Shown piece by piece: positions 9,615-18,624 of a stretch of 64,000 nucleotides of DNA. The position numbers and the translations under genes were made by a program. The DNA lies in NCBI GenBank assembly GCA_003141095.1, contig PLKM01000058.1:1-64000 (forward strand). Direction: 5' to 3'. This DNA comes from Acidimicrobiaceae bacterium (lineage in GTDB: Bacteria; Actinomycetota; Acidimicrobiia; Acidimicrobiales; RAAP-2). Position 1 is the first letter of the stretch; the number at the start of each line of letters is the position of its first letter. The notes under the pieces are model-generated. The model was given only the letters and a program-made list of their open reading frames with translations, searched no databases and was not told the DNA's origin.

Positions 9615-9902
9615 TCAGCCGATGAGCCCGCGATGCGTCGGCTGCCATCCCAGCAACTCGCGGGTCAGCGCGCTCGAGGCTGGGCCGTCGAGCGCGAGGA
9701 AGCCGGCCAACTACGTGAAGTGTTCGGCTGCGTCCTTGGCGAGATCGATACCACGGGGACGTCGAGATGCCGTCCGATCACCTCGGCGATGTCGCGGATC
9801 GGTACTCTCGTCCGAAGTCGCGTGCAGCGTCGACCCCGCAGCGAGTCTGGCGACAGAAGCGGGGATCGCCGTTCTTCGAATCGCGTTCGAACGCTTGATC
9901 AA
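9615..9902 (-). pseudogene. Decayed NAD(P)-dependent epimerase/SDR C-terminal remnant
   Basis: Minus-strand fragments in shifting frames: AAGSTLHATSDE / VPIRDIAEVIGRHLDVPVVS / IDLAKDAAEHFT-stop(TAG 9713-9711)-LAGFLALDGPASSALTRELLGWQPTHRGLIG-stop(9617-9615). Confidence 0.75.
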
Positions 9903-10127
9903 TGAGACGGCGAGCGAGACTTTCCTCCTCTCATTCGAGCGTCGTTCGATGAACTCAAGGATGTGACCGCGAGCAGATGATCACCAGCGTCGGGCCCTGA
10001 TTGCGAACACACAATCGACGCCGCGGATCCGATCGAAGGCGTTGGAGCATGGGACGGTTCAAGGTTGTCGGGCGGCCGAGTGCCTGAATTTCATCAAGTG
10101 GTTAGGCCGAATTTCACTAGGTACTCG

Positions 10128-10205
10128 TGGTCGGGAAGGCGGGATTCGAACCCGCGGCCTCCTGGTCCCAAACCAGGCGCGCTAACCAAGCTGCGCTACT
10201 TCCCG
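10128..10205 (-). tRNA. tRNA-Pro (TGG)
   Basis: CGGGAAGTAGCGCAGCTTGGTTAGCGCGCCTGGTTTGGGACCAGGAGGCCGCGGGTTCGAATCCCGCCTTCCCGACCA. Confidence 0.97.
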
Positions 10206-10291
10206 TCTCGCTATCGTTACACATTTCTGCAATGCACTCGTTGCCGCTCTTCACTTCGTAGGCTGCAATGAAGAGTTGGAAGAAGGTTTTC

Positions 10292-11104
10292 GTGGCCTAC
10301 GAATGGATTATAGAAGCGCTCAACGACACGTGGATGGCTATCGATCGCCTGGTGCGCCCCCAGCCACCTGAAGCGTACGACGCGGCCACGCCGTGCCCCG
10401 GTTGGAGCGTTCGCGACGTCATCAGTCACCTGCTCGGCTTTGAACTGATGCTTCACGGTTCACCCGTTCCCACGTTCGACGGGCCGTGGCCCGCCTACGT
10501 GCACAACCCCATTGGCGAGCTCAACGAAGCTTTCGTGCAGGCCCACCGCAGCGAGCCGGGCGTCGAGGTGCTCGATCAGTTTCGAGACGCGTCGATGCGC
10601 TCGATCGCGGCGCTTCGTTCGCTCAGCGACGGGGAGTGGGAGAAGGTCGGCTGGAGCCCGGAGGGCGAGCGGCCGTATCACCGCTTCCAGGAGACCCGCG
10701 TGCTCGACAGTTGGATCCATCTGCAAGACATCCGTGATGCCCTTTTGCAACCCGAGGACGACCACGGGGTGGGCGAGCAGATTGTCGTCAATCGTTTCGA
10801 GGCGGCGTTGCCCTACATCCTCGGGCGAAAGATGCACAGTCCCGACGGGACGACCGTCCAGATCAATCTGAGTGGCCGGCTGGGACGAACGGTGCTGCTG
10901 GGGGTGAGTGGGGGCCGGGCTGAACCGCTCGCCTCGACGGCGAACCCGCCAACCTTCGAACTAACGACGCCGGTCGCTCTCTTTTGGCGTCGAGCGGCGG
11001 GTCGAATCAGCTGCGAGGCTTTTCTTTCGGCGTCGGCGACCGACGTGCGGGGGGATCGCACCGTGGCCACGGCATTTGCCGAGGCCCTCAACATCATGAT
11101 CTAG
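10292..11104 (+). CDS. Maleylpyruvate isomerase family mycothiol-dependent enzyme (DinB-like fold)
   Basis: DTWMAIDRLVRPQPPEAYDAATPCPGWSVRDVISHLLGFE; SD-like GAAGAAGG before GTG 10292 (ORF-track start 10268 also possible). Confidence 0.8.
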   Translation: MAYEWIIEALNDTWMAIDRLVRPQPPEAYDAATPCPGWSVRDVISHLLGFELMLHGSPVPTFDGPWPAYVHNPIGELNEAFVQAHRSEPGVEVLDQFRDASMRSIAALRSLSDGEWEKVGWSPEGERPYHRFQETRVLDSWIHLQDIRDALLQPEDDHGVGEQIVVNRFEAALPYILGRKMHSPDGTTVQINLSGRLGRTVLLGVSGGRAEPLASTANPPTFELTTPVALFWRRAAGRISCEAFLSASATDVRGDRTVATAFAEALNIMI

Positions 11105-11138
11105 GACAGCCAGGAGAGCCGGTAGGCTGGCTTCTCCT

Positions 11139-12473
11139 ATGCATGCCACCACTACAACCCTGGACAACAACCGTGTCAAGCTCGTCGTCGAGCTGGACGA
11201 CGCGGAAATGAACGATGCGCTCGACGCCGCTGCCGTTTCGCTCGCGAAGCAAGTAAGCGTCAAGGGTTTTCGAAAGGGCAAGGTTCCCAAGAACGTGCTC
11301 GTCGCCCACATCGGCGGCCTCGAGGTGCTTCGCGCCGAAGCGATTCGCGAATCGATGCCTGACTTCTACGCCCGCGCCGTCGCCGACACCCTGATCGACC
11401 CGATTGGTCAACCCGAGATCAACGTCACGAGCGGCGAGGAAGAAGGTCCGCTGACGTTCGAGGCCGAGGTCGAGGTTCGTCCAGTGGTGACCATCACGGG
11501 CCAGCGCAACCTGCGCGTGACGCTTCCGTCACCCAACGTGTCGGATACCGACGTCGAAGTACAGATGAATCGCTACCGCGAAACCGACGCCATTTTGAAG
11601 GACGTCGACCGTCCGATTGTCACCGGCGACCTCGTGACCATGGACATCCGCGTGCAGCAGATCGCCACCGAGGTCGAGCCGCTCGAGATGAGTGACTTCA
11701 TGTACACCGTGGGTTCGGGCACCATCACCGAAGGTGTCGACGAGCTCATCCTGGGGCTGAAGGCTGGCGAAGAGTTGAAGTTGAACGGCAACGTGGGCGG
11801 CGGCGTCGTCGCCACGTACGAGATGCAGCTGAAGCAGGTGAAGGAACGAGAGTTGCCCGAGCTCACCGATGAGTGGGTCGAAGAGAACACCGAGTGGACC
11901 AGCGCCGAGGAGATGCGCGACGCCATCGTGAATCAGATGCGTCGGACAAAGATCGTTGAAGCGCAGATGTCCCAACGCGACGCGATGCTCATCGCGCTCG
12001 GTGACCTCGTGGACGAAGACGTGCTACCAGATGTCTTGGTTGACGCCGAGACCAATGAGCGACTGCACGATCTCGGTCATCGCCTGTCCCAGCAGCAGAT
12101 GAACCTTGATTCGTTCCTGCAGGTCACCAACCAGACCCCCGATCAACTATTGGCGACACTTCGTGAAGACGCAGCGCGCGGGGTGCGCATTGACCTCGCG
12201 ATGCGCGCGTTGGTGCTGGCGGAGAACCTCGAGCCCACTGAAGAAGAGATCGACGAAGAGCTCGACAAGACCGCTCAATCCATGGGCGTCGACGCCGAAC
12301 TCCTGCGATCCAACCTTCATGACACTGGCCGCGTCGCGTCGTTCAACGCCGAGGTCGGCAAGATGAAGGCTTCGCGCTGGCTGATGGAGAACGTCACGTT
12401 CATCGACCCAGAGGGCATCGAGATCGACCGCGAATTACTGCGCGAGGATCAGTCCGAAGAGTCGAACGCTTAA
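11139..12473 (+). CDS. tig: Trigger factor
   Basis: VKLVVELDDAEMNDALDAAAVSLAKQVSVKGFRKGKVPKNVL ribosome-binding signature; gene order tig-clpP-clpX. Confidence 0.96.
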   Translation: MHATTTTLDNNRVKLVVELDDAEMNDALDAAAVSLAKQVSVKGFRKGKVPKNVLVAHIGGLEVLRAEAIRESMPDFYARAVADTLIDPIGQPEINVTSGEEEGPLTFEAEVEVRPVVTITGQRNLRVTLPSPNVSDTDVEVQMNRYRETDAILKDVDRPIVTGDLVTMDIRVQQIATEVEPLEMSDFMYTVGSGTITEGVDELILGLKAGEELKLNGNVGGGVVATYEMQLKQVKERELPELTDEWVEENTEWTSAEEMRDAIVNQMRRTKIVEAQMSQRDAMLIALGDLVDEDVLPDVLVDAETNERLHDLGHRLSQQQMNLDSFLQVTNQTPDQLLATLREDAARGVRIDLAMRALVLAENLEPTEEEIDEELDKTAQSMGVDAELLRSNLHDTGRVASFNAEVGKMKASRWLMENVTFIDPEGIEIDRELLREDQSEESNA

Positions 12474-12482
12474 GGTGGGAAC

Positions 12483-13091
12483 GTGAACGACCGCTACCGC
12501 GCCCAGAACTATCTCGTCCCAACCGTTGTTGAGTCGTCGAACCGCGGCGAGCGTGCCTACGACCTCTACAGCCGACTGCTGCGAGAGCGAATCATCTTTC
12601 TCGGCACACCCATCGACGACACCATTGCCAACTTGGTCTGCGCCCAGATGCTCTTCCTTGAGTCCGAGGACCCTGACAAGGACATCAACCTTTACATCAA
12701 CTCACCGGGCGGCGATATCACTGGACTGCTCGCGATCTATGACACGATGAAGTACATCAAGCCTGACGTGTCGACGTTCTGCTTCGGTCAGGCCGCGTCA
12801 GCCGCCGCGGTGCTGCTGGGTGCGGGTACCAAGGGAAAGCGCCTGGCTTTGCCTCACGCGCGCGTACTGCTGCACCAGCCCTGGGGTGGCGTTGGGGGCC
12901 AGGCCTCGGACATCGAGATTCAGGCTCGCGAGATCCTTCGAATGAAGGACATGCTGAACTCCATGCTGGCGTCTGACACCGGTCAAACCGTTGAGCGGAT
13001 CACCAAAGACACCGACCGTGATTTCATCATGGGAGCTGAGGAGGCCGTGGAATATGGCCTTATTGACGACGTTCTCACCGCTCGACCGTAG
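12483..13091 (+). CDS. clpP: ATP-dependent Clp protease proteolytic subunit
   Basis: [49 protein letters not shown]. Confidence 0.97.
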   Translation: MNDRYRAQNYLVPTVVESSNRGERAYDLYSRLLRERIIFLGTPIDDTIANLVCAQMLFLESEDPDKDINLYINSPGGDITGLLAIYDTMKYIKPDVSTFCFGQAASAAAVLLGAGTKGKRLALPHARVLLHQPWGGVGGQASDIEIQAREILRMKDMLNSMLASDTGQTVERITKDTDRDFIMGAEEAVEYGLIDDVLTARP

Positions 13092-13156
13092 GTGCTCCTT
13101 TTCGGGGCCGCTGGCTCGTAGGATGTTGAAGTTAATGGTCGTGTCGGAGGGTATCC

Positions 13157-14413
13157 GTGGCAAAGTTTGGTGAAAATAACGACCTCATTAAGTGCAGTTT
13201 CTGCGCCAAGGGTCAAAAGCAGGTAAAGAAGCTCATCGCGGGCCCCAGCGTCTACATCTGCGACGAGTGCATTGACCTCTGCAACGACATCATTGCTGAC
13301 GAGTTCGGCGACCGACCGGAGTTCGTCCTCGAGGACCTTCCAACACCGCGCGAGATTTCTGCGTTCCTGGACGACTTCGTTATCGGGCAGGTGGACGCCA
13401 AGAAGATTCTTTCCGTCGCGGTCTACAACCACTACAAGCGGATTCAGACTGGGCCACTTCATGACGACGATGTGGAAGTCGCCAAGTCGAATGTCCTGTT
13501 GCTCGGACCCACTGGTTGCGGCAAGACGTTCCTCGCCCAAACCCTGGCGCGCATGCTCAACGTGCCGTTCGCCATCGCTGACGCCACCGCGCTGACCGAG
13601 GCGGGTTACGTTGGCGAAGACGTCGAAAATATCCTTTTGAAACTCCTTTCGGCGGCGGACTTCGATGTCAAGCGAGCCGAGCGCGGAATCATCTACATCG
13701 ACGAGATCGACAAGATCGCTCGGAAGGCGGAGAACCCCTCGATCACCCGCGACGTGTCGGGCGAGGGCGTGCAGCAGGCACTGCTGAAGATTCTTGAAGG
13801 TACGGTCGCGAGCGTACCCCCTCAGGGCGGGCGCAAGCATCCTCACCAAGAGTTCATCACTATCGACACCGCCAACATCCTCTTCATTTGCGGCGGCGCC
13901 TTCTCGGGGCTCGAAGAGATCATCGAGCGTCGTCTCGGCAAGAAGTCAATGGGCTTTAACCAGCCAGTTCAGTCCAAGCGCAAGGGTGACGTCGAACTCT
14001 TTCGCCACGCGCTTCCCGAGGACCTCGTCAAGTTCGGTTTGATTCCAGAGTTCATCGGACGTCTGCCGATTGTTGGTGCCGTGCAACAGCTCGACCGTGA
14101 CATGCTCATCAGCGTGCTCACCGAACCCAAGAACTCCCTCGTGCGACAGTTTCAGCAGGTGCTCGCGATGGACGGCGTGGAGCTGATCATTGAAACCGAC
14201 GCCCTCGCGGCGATTGCGGATCTCGCGCTCGAACGTCAAACGGGTGCACGAGGACTGCGATCGATTCTGGAGAACGTGCTGCTCGAACCCATGTTCGACG
14301 TGCCCGGCCGCTCTGACGTGCACCGTTGCGTCGTCACCGTCGAGTCGGTTCGTGACAAGACCCCGCCAACGTATGAATTGCGAAAGGCGACGCGAACCCG
14401 TCGCGCGAGCTAA
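13157..14413 (+). CDS. clpX: ATP-dependent Clp protease ATP-binding subunit ClpX
   Basis: Zn finger CSFCAKGQ...[31 protein letters not shown] start. Confidence 0.98.
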   Translation: MAKFGENNDLIKCSFCAKGQKQVKKLIAGPSVYICDECIDLCNDIIADEFGDRPEFVLEDLPTPREISAFLDDFVIGQVDAKKILSVAVYNHYKRIQTGPLHDDDVEVAKSNVLLLGPTGCGKTFLAQTLARMLNVPFAIADATALTEAGYVGEDVENILLKLLSAADFDVKRAERGIIYIDEIDKIARKAENPSITRDVSGEGVQQALLKILEGTVASVPPQGGRKHPHQEFITIDTANILFICGGAFSGLEEIIERRLGKKSMGFNQPVQSKRKGDVELFRHALPEDLVKFGLIPEFIGRLPIVGAVQQLDRDMLISVLTEPKNSLVRQFQQVLAMDGVELIIETDALAAIADLALERQTGARGLRSILENVLLEPMFDVPGRSDVHRCVVTVESVRDKTPPTYELRKATRTRRAS

Positions 14414-14416
14414 GCG

Positions 14417-15745
14417 GTGCGTTTTCATTCGTATGTCGAGGCGCTGACCTGGCTGGAGTCACACGTTGATTTCGAGCTGGTGGCGCCCAATCGTCAGGAC
14501 GTGCCAACACTTCAACCAATCGTTGACACGCTGGCGCTCTGCGCCGACCCCCAGCACGACTATCCAACCATTCACGTCACCGGCACCAACGGGAAGGGAA
14601 CGACCACCACGATGACCAGCGCGCTGCTCTCGGCGACGGGCCTGCGGGTGGGCACGTTCACGAGTCCGGACCTGCACGCGATCAACGAGCGGATTGCCGT
14701 CAACGGCGAGCCCATTGATGACGAGAGCTTCGTGCTGCTCTTTTCGCGCCTCGCCGACGTCGAGTCCGTGAGCGGCATCGCCCTCACCCGCTTTGAACTG
14801 CTCACGGTGGCGGCGCTGCTGCACTTCTCCGATGAGGGCGTTGACGTTGGCGTCATCGAGGTGGGAATGGGCGGCACGTGGGACTCAACCAACGTCATCG
14901 ATAGCGACGTGGCGGTGCTCACGAACGTTGATCTGGACCACACCGCAGTGCTGGGATCGACGATCAGCGCCATCGCGAGTGACAAGGTGGGGATCTTTCG
15001 AAGCCAAAGAATCGCCGTGGTCGCCACGACCAACGCCATCGTGGTGGAGATCGCGCAACGCCGGGCGCACGAACTCGGCACGACATTGTGGCTGCTCGGT
15101 GACTCGTTCGTCCTCGAACGCAACGATCTTGCGGTGGGTGGACGGGCCATCACGGTGCGAACACCATTCGAGACGTATGAAGATGTGCTCGTCTCACTGC
15201 ACGGCATCCATCAAGGCGTGAACGCCGCAACGGCCATTGTCGCCGCCGAAGCGTTTCTCGGCCGGGCGCTTGGGCTGGAGGTGGTTGGTTCGACACTGGC
15301 GAGCGTGCGCATGCCGGGTCGAATGGAGCTGATATCGCGTCGTCCGATGATCGTGGTCGACGGAGCGCACAATCCCGCCGGCATTCGAGCACTCGTTGCG
15401 ACGCTCGACGGAGCATTTCACGTACAGGGCGAACGTCGCTGCGTCCTAGGCATGCTGAGCGGGCGCGACATCGATGACATGGTGATCCCGCTCGTCACGT
15501 TGGGGTTCACTGAGTTCCACTGTTGTGCGCCCCTGTCTCCTCGCGCGCTCGCAGCGTCGGAGGTCGCGGCGGCGGTGCGCCGCCACGGAGGCGTGGCGTA
15601 CGAGCATCGGAGTGGTACGTCGGCCCTCGCGCACGCGCGTGAACGCTCCACTGACGAGGATCTCATTGTCGTGGCGGGAAGTCTGTATCTCGTGGCCGAA
15701 GTGAGGGGCGAGGTAATTCACGTCGCCTCGCGACACCTTTCGTAG
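14417..15745 (+). CDS. folC: Folylpolyglutamate synthase / dihydrofolate synthase
   Basis: HVTGTNGKGTTTTMTSALL; VVDGAHNPAGIRAL. Confidence 0.95.
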   Translation: MRFHSYVEALTWLESHVDFELVAPNRQDVPTLQPIVDTLALCADPQHDYPTIHVTGTNGKGTTTTMTSALLSATGLRVGTFTSPDLHAINERIAVNGEPIDDESFVLLFSRLADVESVSGIALTRFELLTVAALLHFSDEGVDVGVIEVGMGGTWDSTNVIDSDVAVLTNVDLDHTAVLGSTISAIASDKVGIFRSQRIAVVATTNAIVVEIAQRRAHELGTTLWLLGDSFVLERNDLAVGGRAITVRTPFETYEDVLVSLHGIHQGVNAATAIVAAEAFLGRALGLEVVGSTLASVRMPGRMELISRRPMIVVDGAHNPAGIRALVATLDGAFHVQGERRCVLGMLSGRDIDDMVIPLVTLGFTEFHCCAPLSPRALAASEVAAAVRRHGGVAYEHRSGTSALAHARERSTDEDLIVVAGSLYLVAEVRGEVIHVASRHLS

Positions 15746-15765
15746 GGCTGTTAGATTGCCTGCTC

Positions 15766-16176
15766 GTGGATAGAACATTGGTCATTGTGAAGCCAGACGG
15801 CGTCGAGCGCGGTCTCATTGGCGAAATCGTCAGACGTTTGGAGCAGAAGCAACTGCGAGTGGCCGCGGCCGAGCTTCGCACTATCGACGAGGTGAGCGCC
15901 GGGCGCCATTACGCCGAGCATGTGGGCAAGCCCTTCTATGACGGACTCGTGACCTTCATCACTCGAGGACCGGCGCTTTTGCTGGTCATCGAAGGCCCTG
16001 GCGACACCTGGAAGGTGGTTCGCGGGCTCATAGGGGCGACGAACCCTGTCGACGCTGCGCCGGGGACGATTCGCGGTGACCTCGCCATCGAGATGAGAGA
16101 GAATCTGATCCACGGCTCGGATTCCGAGGAATCGGCCCTGCGAGAAATCGAAATTTTCTTTCCATCGTTGACTTAA
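15766..16176 (+). CDS. ndk: Nucleoside diphosphate kinase
   Basis: DRTLVIVKPDGVERGLIGEIV; IRGDLAIEMRENLIHGSDSEESA. Confidence 0.98.
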   Translation: MDRTLVIVKPDGVERGLIGEIVRRLEQKQLRVAAAELRTIDEVSAGRHYAEHVGKPFYDGLVTFITRGPALLLVIEGPGDTWKVVRGLIGATNPVDAAPGTIRGDLAIEMRENLIHGSDSEESALREIEIFFPSLT

Positions 16177-16261
16177 ATAAGAATTATGGGTGGCTTTACG
16201 AGTTGTGCCCTAGCCTTGTAGTACAAGAGGGCGTACGTCGGGCTCTCGCTAAAGGGTTCTT

Positions 16262-17293
16262 ATGGTTGATCGTCGATTTTCATTCTTGGGCCGGGACATG
16301 GCAGTTGACCTTGGCACGGCCAACACGCTGGTGTACGTGCGAGGGCGCGGCATCATCTTGAACGAGCCGTCCGTGGTGGCGGTGGACGTGAAGGATGGCA
16401 AGCCGCTCGCCGTGGGCGCCGAGGCCAAACGGATGATTGGTCGCACGCCGAGCAATATTCAAGCGATCCGTCCGCTCAAAGACGGCGTCATCGCCGACTT
16501 CGAAATATGCGAGAAGATGCTGCGCTACTTCATCCATCGCGTGCACCAGCGTCGTTTCGCGAAGCCTCGCATGGTGATCTGTGTCCCGTCGGGAATTACC
16601 GGCGTCGAGCAGCGCGCGGTGATGGAAGCCGCCGAGTTCGCGGGGGCTCGCAAGGCGTACATCATCGAAGAGCCCATGGCCGCCGCCATTGGCGCGGGTC
16701 TTCCGATTCATGAACCGACCGGCAACATGGTCGTGGACATTGGTGGTGGCACGACCGAGGTCGCGGTGATCTCACTAGGCGGCATCGTGACCAGTCAGTC
16801 AATTCGAGTGGGCGGTGACGAGCTCGATGAAGCACTGGTGGCGTTCGTGAAGAAGGAGTTTCAGCTGGCTCTCGGTGAACGCACGGCTGAGGAAATAAAG
16901 ATTCAACTTGGTTCGGCCTACCCGCTCGAACAAGAGTTGCGCGCCGAGATCCGCGGCCGTGACCTCGTCACTGGCTTGCCCAAGACGGTGATCATCTCCA
17001 CCGAGCAGATTCGCAAAGCCATCGAAGAGCCCGTCCAAGCAATCGTCGACGCCGTGAAGGTCACTCTTGACCGCACCCCGCCGGAGCTCTCGTCGGACCT
17101 CATGGAACAAGGGATTGTCCTCACTGGCGGGGGAGCGTTGCTCAACGGAATCGCCGCTCGCCTGGAGGCGGAGACCAACATGCCCATCATCGTCGCGAAC
17201 GATCCGTTGAACTGCGTGGCTCTCGGAAGCGGCATGTGCCTCGAGGAGCTCGACGTCTTCTCGCGCATGTTAAAGACCAGTCCTTCGCGCTAA
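16262..17293 (+). CDS. mreB: Rod shape-determining protein MreB
   Basis: MAVDLGTANTLVYVRGRGIILNEPSVVA; VVDIGGGTTEVAVISLGG. Confidence 0.98.
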   Translation: MVDRRFSFLGRDMAVDLGTANTLVYVRGRGIILNEPSVVAVDVKDGKPLAVGAEAKRMIGRTPSNIQAIRPLKDGVIADFEICEKMLRYFIHRVHQRRFAKPRMVICVPSGITGVEQRAVMEAAEFAGARKAYIIEEPMAAAIGAGLPIHEPTGNMVVDIGGGTTEVAVISLGGIVTSQSIRVGGDELDEALVAFVKKEFQLALGERTAEEIKIQLGSAYPLEQELRAEIRGRDLVTGLPKTVIISTEQIRKAIEEPVQAIVDAVKVTLDRTPPELSSDLMEQGIVLTGGGALLNGIAARLEAETNMPIIVANDPLNCVALGSGMCLEELDVFSRMLKTSPSR

Positions 17294-17296
17294 AAC

Positions 17297-18115
17297 GTGG
17301 CCAGCGAACGTTCGAAGCGTCGAGCGCTGACCTTGGGTGTCGGCGCGACGGCGTTAGTTGTTGCCCTCTACCTCACCGGCGGCGTGTTTTCGGGACTTCG
17401 CAGTGCGACGAACGTCGTGGTCAGCCCATTCAGTTGGTCGGTCAACGAAGTCGCGCGACCCATCGGCCACTTTCTGGCCGGCGCCATTGACTACAGCGAC
17501 GTCGTTGCCCAGAATCAGAAACTTCGCTACGAACTGGGCAAGTCCCAGCAAACTTCAAACGAAGACTGGTCGTTCGAGCGCGAGCTGCAACAGATCTCCA
17601 CACAACTGCACGTACCGTTCGTGGGGTCGCTGCCCACGGTAGCGGCGCAGGTGACGGCGATCTCGCCAACCAATTTTGCGGCGACGGTGGATATTTCAGT
17701 CGGTCGCGAAAATGGAGTCCTCGCGGGCATGCCCGTCGTCGCCAACGGCGGTCTCGTGGGCAGCGTCATTGCGACGACGCCGCACGGCGCCACCGTGCGC
17801 CTGATCAGCGACACCGACTCGTCGATCGGCGTGACCTACGGCAATGGGAAGTCGACACTCTTGGTGAGTGGTCGAGGAGTCAATAACGGTCTGGGCGCAT
17901 CGGCGATCCCACTTTCGACCACGATCAGTCCCGGCACGATTATGGCGACCGATGGCCTCGAAGGCGGTCTCTTCCCGCCCGGCCTTCCCGTGGCGAAGGT
18001 GTCCAAGGTCGCCCTTACCCCGGGCGCCGCCACCTACAACCTGGTGCTTCGTCCGACCGCTGATCTTCGCTTCTTGAGTTACCTCGACGTTGTGCTGTGG
18101 GAGCCCTCTACGTGA
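17297..18115 (+). CDS. mreC: Rod shape-determining protein MreC
   Basis: N-terminal TM, coiled coil, VVANGGLVGSVIATTPHGATVRLISDTDSSIGV; follows mreB. Confidence 0.92.
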   Translation: MASERSKRRALTLGVGATALVVALYLTGGVFSGLRSATNVVVSPFSWSVNEVARPIGHFLAGAIDYSDVVAQNQKLRYELGKSQQTSNEDWSFERELQQISTQLHVPFVGSLPTVAAQVTAISPTNFAATVDISVGRENGVLAGMPVVANGGLVGSVIATTPHGATVRLISDTDSSIGVTYGNGKSTLLVSGRGVNNGLGASAIPLSTTISPGTIMATDGLEGGLFPPGLPVAKVSKVALTPGAATYNLVLRPTADLRFLSYLDVVLWEPST

Positions 18116-18624
18116 GAAGAGCGATAATTCCTGCAACGCTCGTCACGCTCCTTGTCGTCGCAGTCCAATTGCAGATTCTTTCTTCGCTGCGCTTCGCTGG
18201 CGTCGTGATCATGTTGGTGTGGCTCTGGCCCCTCGCGATGGGACTCGCGGGATTCACGTCGTTGGCGGTCTACGTGGCGCTCGTTGGTGGAATCTTGTTC
18301 GATACCCACGCAACGACGCCCCTCGGGCTCACGGCGGTCGTTGGTCTGGTGCTCGCGTACGCGGCATCGAGGCTCGGCCGCGAAGGAGTTGGCGACCTTG
18401 ACTCGGCCGCGATCTGGGTGACGCCGCTGCTGGGCGCAGTCGGGGGACTGGCGGCGCCGGCGCTCTACACCTTCGGCGGTTTCTTCGCCCTCAATTTTGG
18501 CATCTGGCGGGGTAGCCTGCCCGCGGCGATGCTGGTGAACGCCGTGGCCTTCTTCATCCTGGCCCGACCAATGACTCGACTCGCGAAGGCCATTGCCCTG
18601 GTCGGAGAGCGGGCCCGGCGATGA
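18112..18624 (+). CDS. mreD: Rod shape-determining protein MreD
   Basis: Small multi-TM protein between mreC and PBP2; GTGA overlap with mreC. Confidence 0.8.
   Translation: MRRAIIPATLVTLLVVAVQLQILSSLRFAGVVIMLVWLWPLAMGLAGFTSLAVYVALVGGILFDTHATTPLGLTAVVGLVLAYAASRLGREGVGDLDSAAIWVTPLLGAVGGLAAPALYTFGGFFALNFGIWRGSLPAAMLVNAVAFFILARPMTRLAKAIALVGERARR

Noticed and set aside
9562-9966. 134-aa plus-strand ORF between tRNA-Arg and tRNA-Pro as a novel gene
   Set aside because: Opposite strand carries recognisable SDR pseudogene fragments; the plus ORF has no motif or SD support
10065-10271. ORF encoding SGRRDSNPRPPGPKPGALTKLRY
   Set aside because: Antisense translation of tRNA-Pro (TGG); artefact
16176-16262. 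Promoter with TTGTGC...TACAAG upstream of mreB
   Set aside because: Spacing of ~13 nt is too short for a convincing -35/-10 pair
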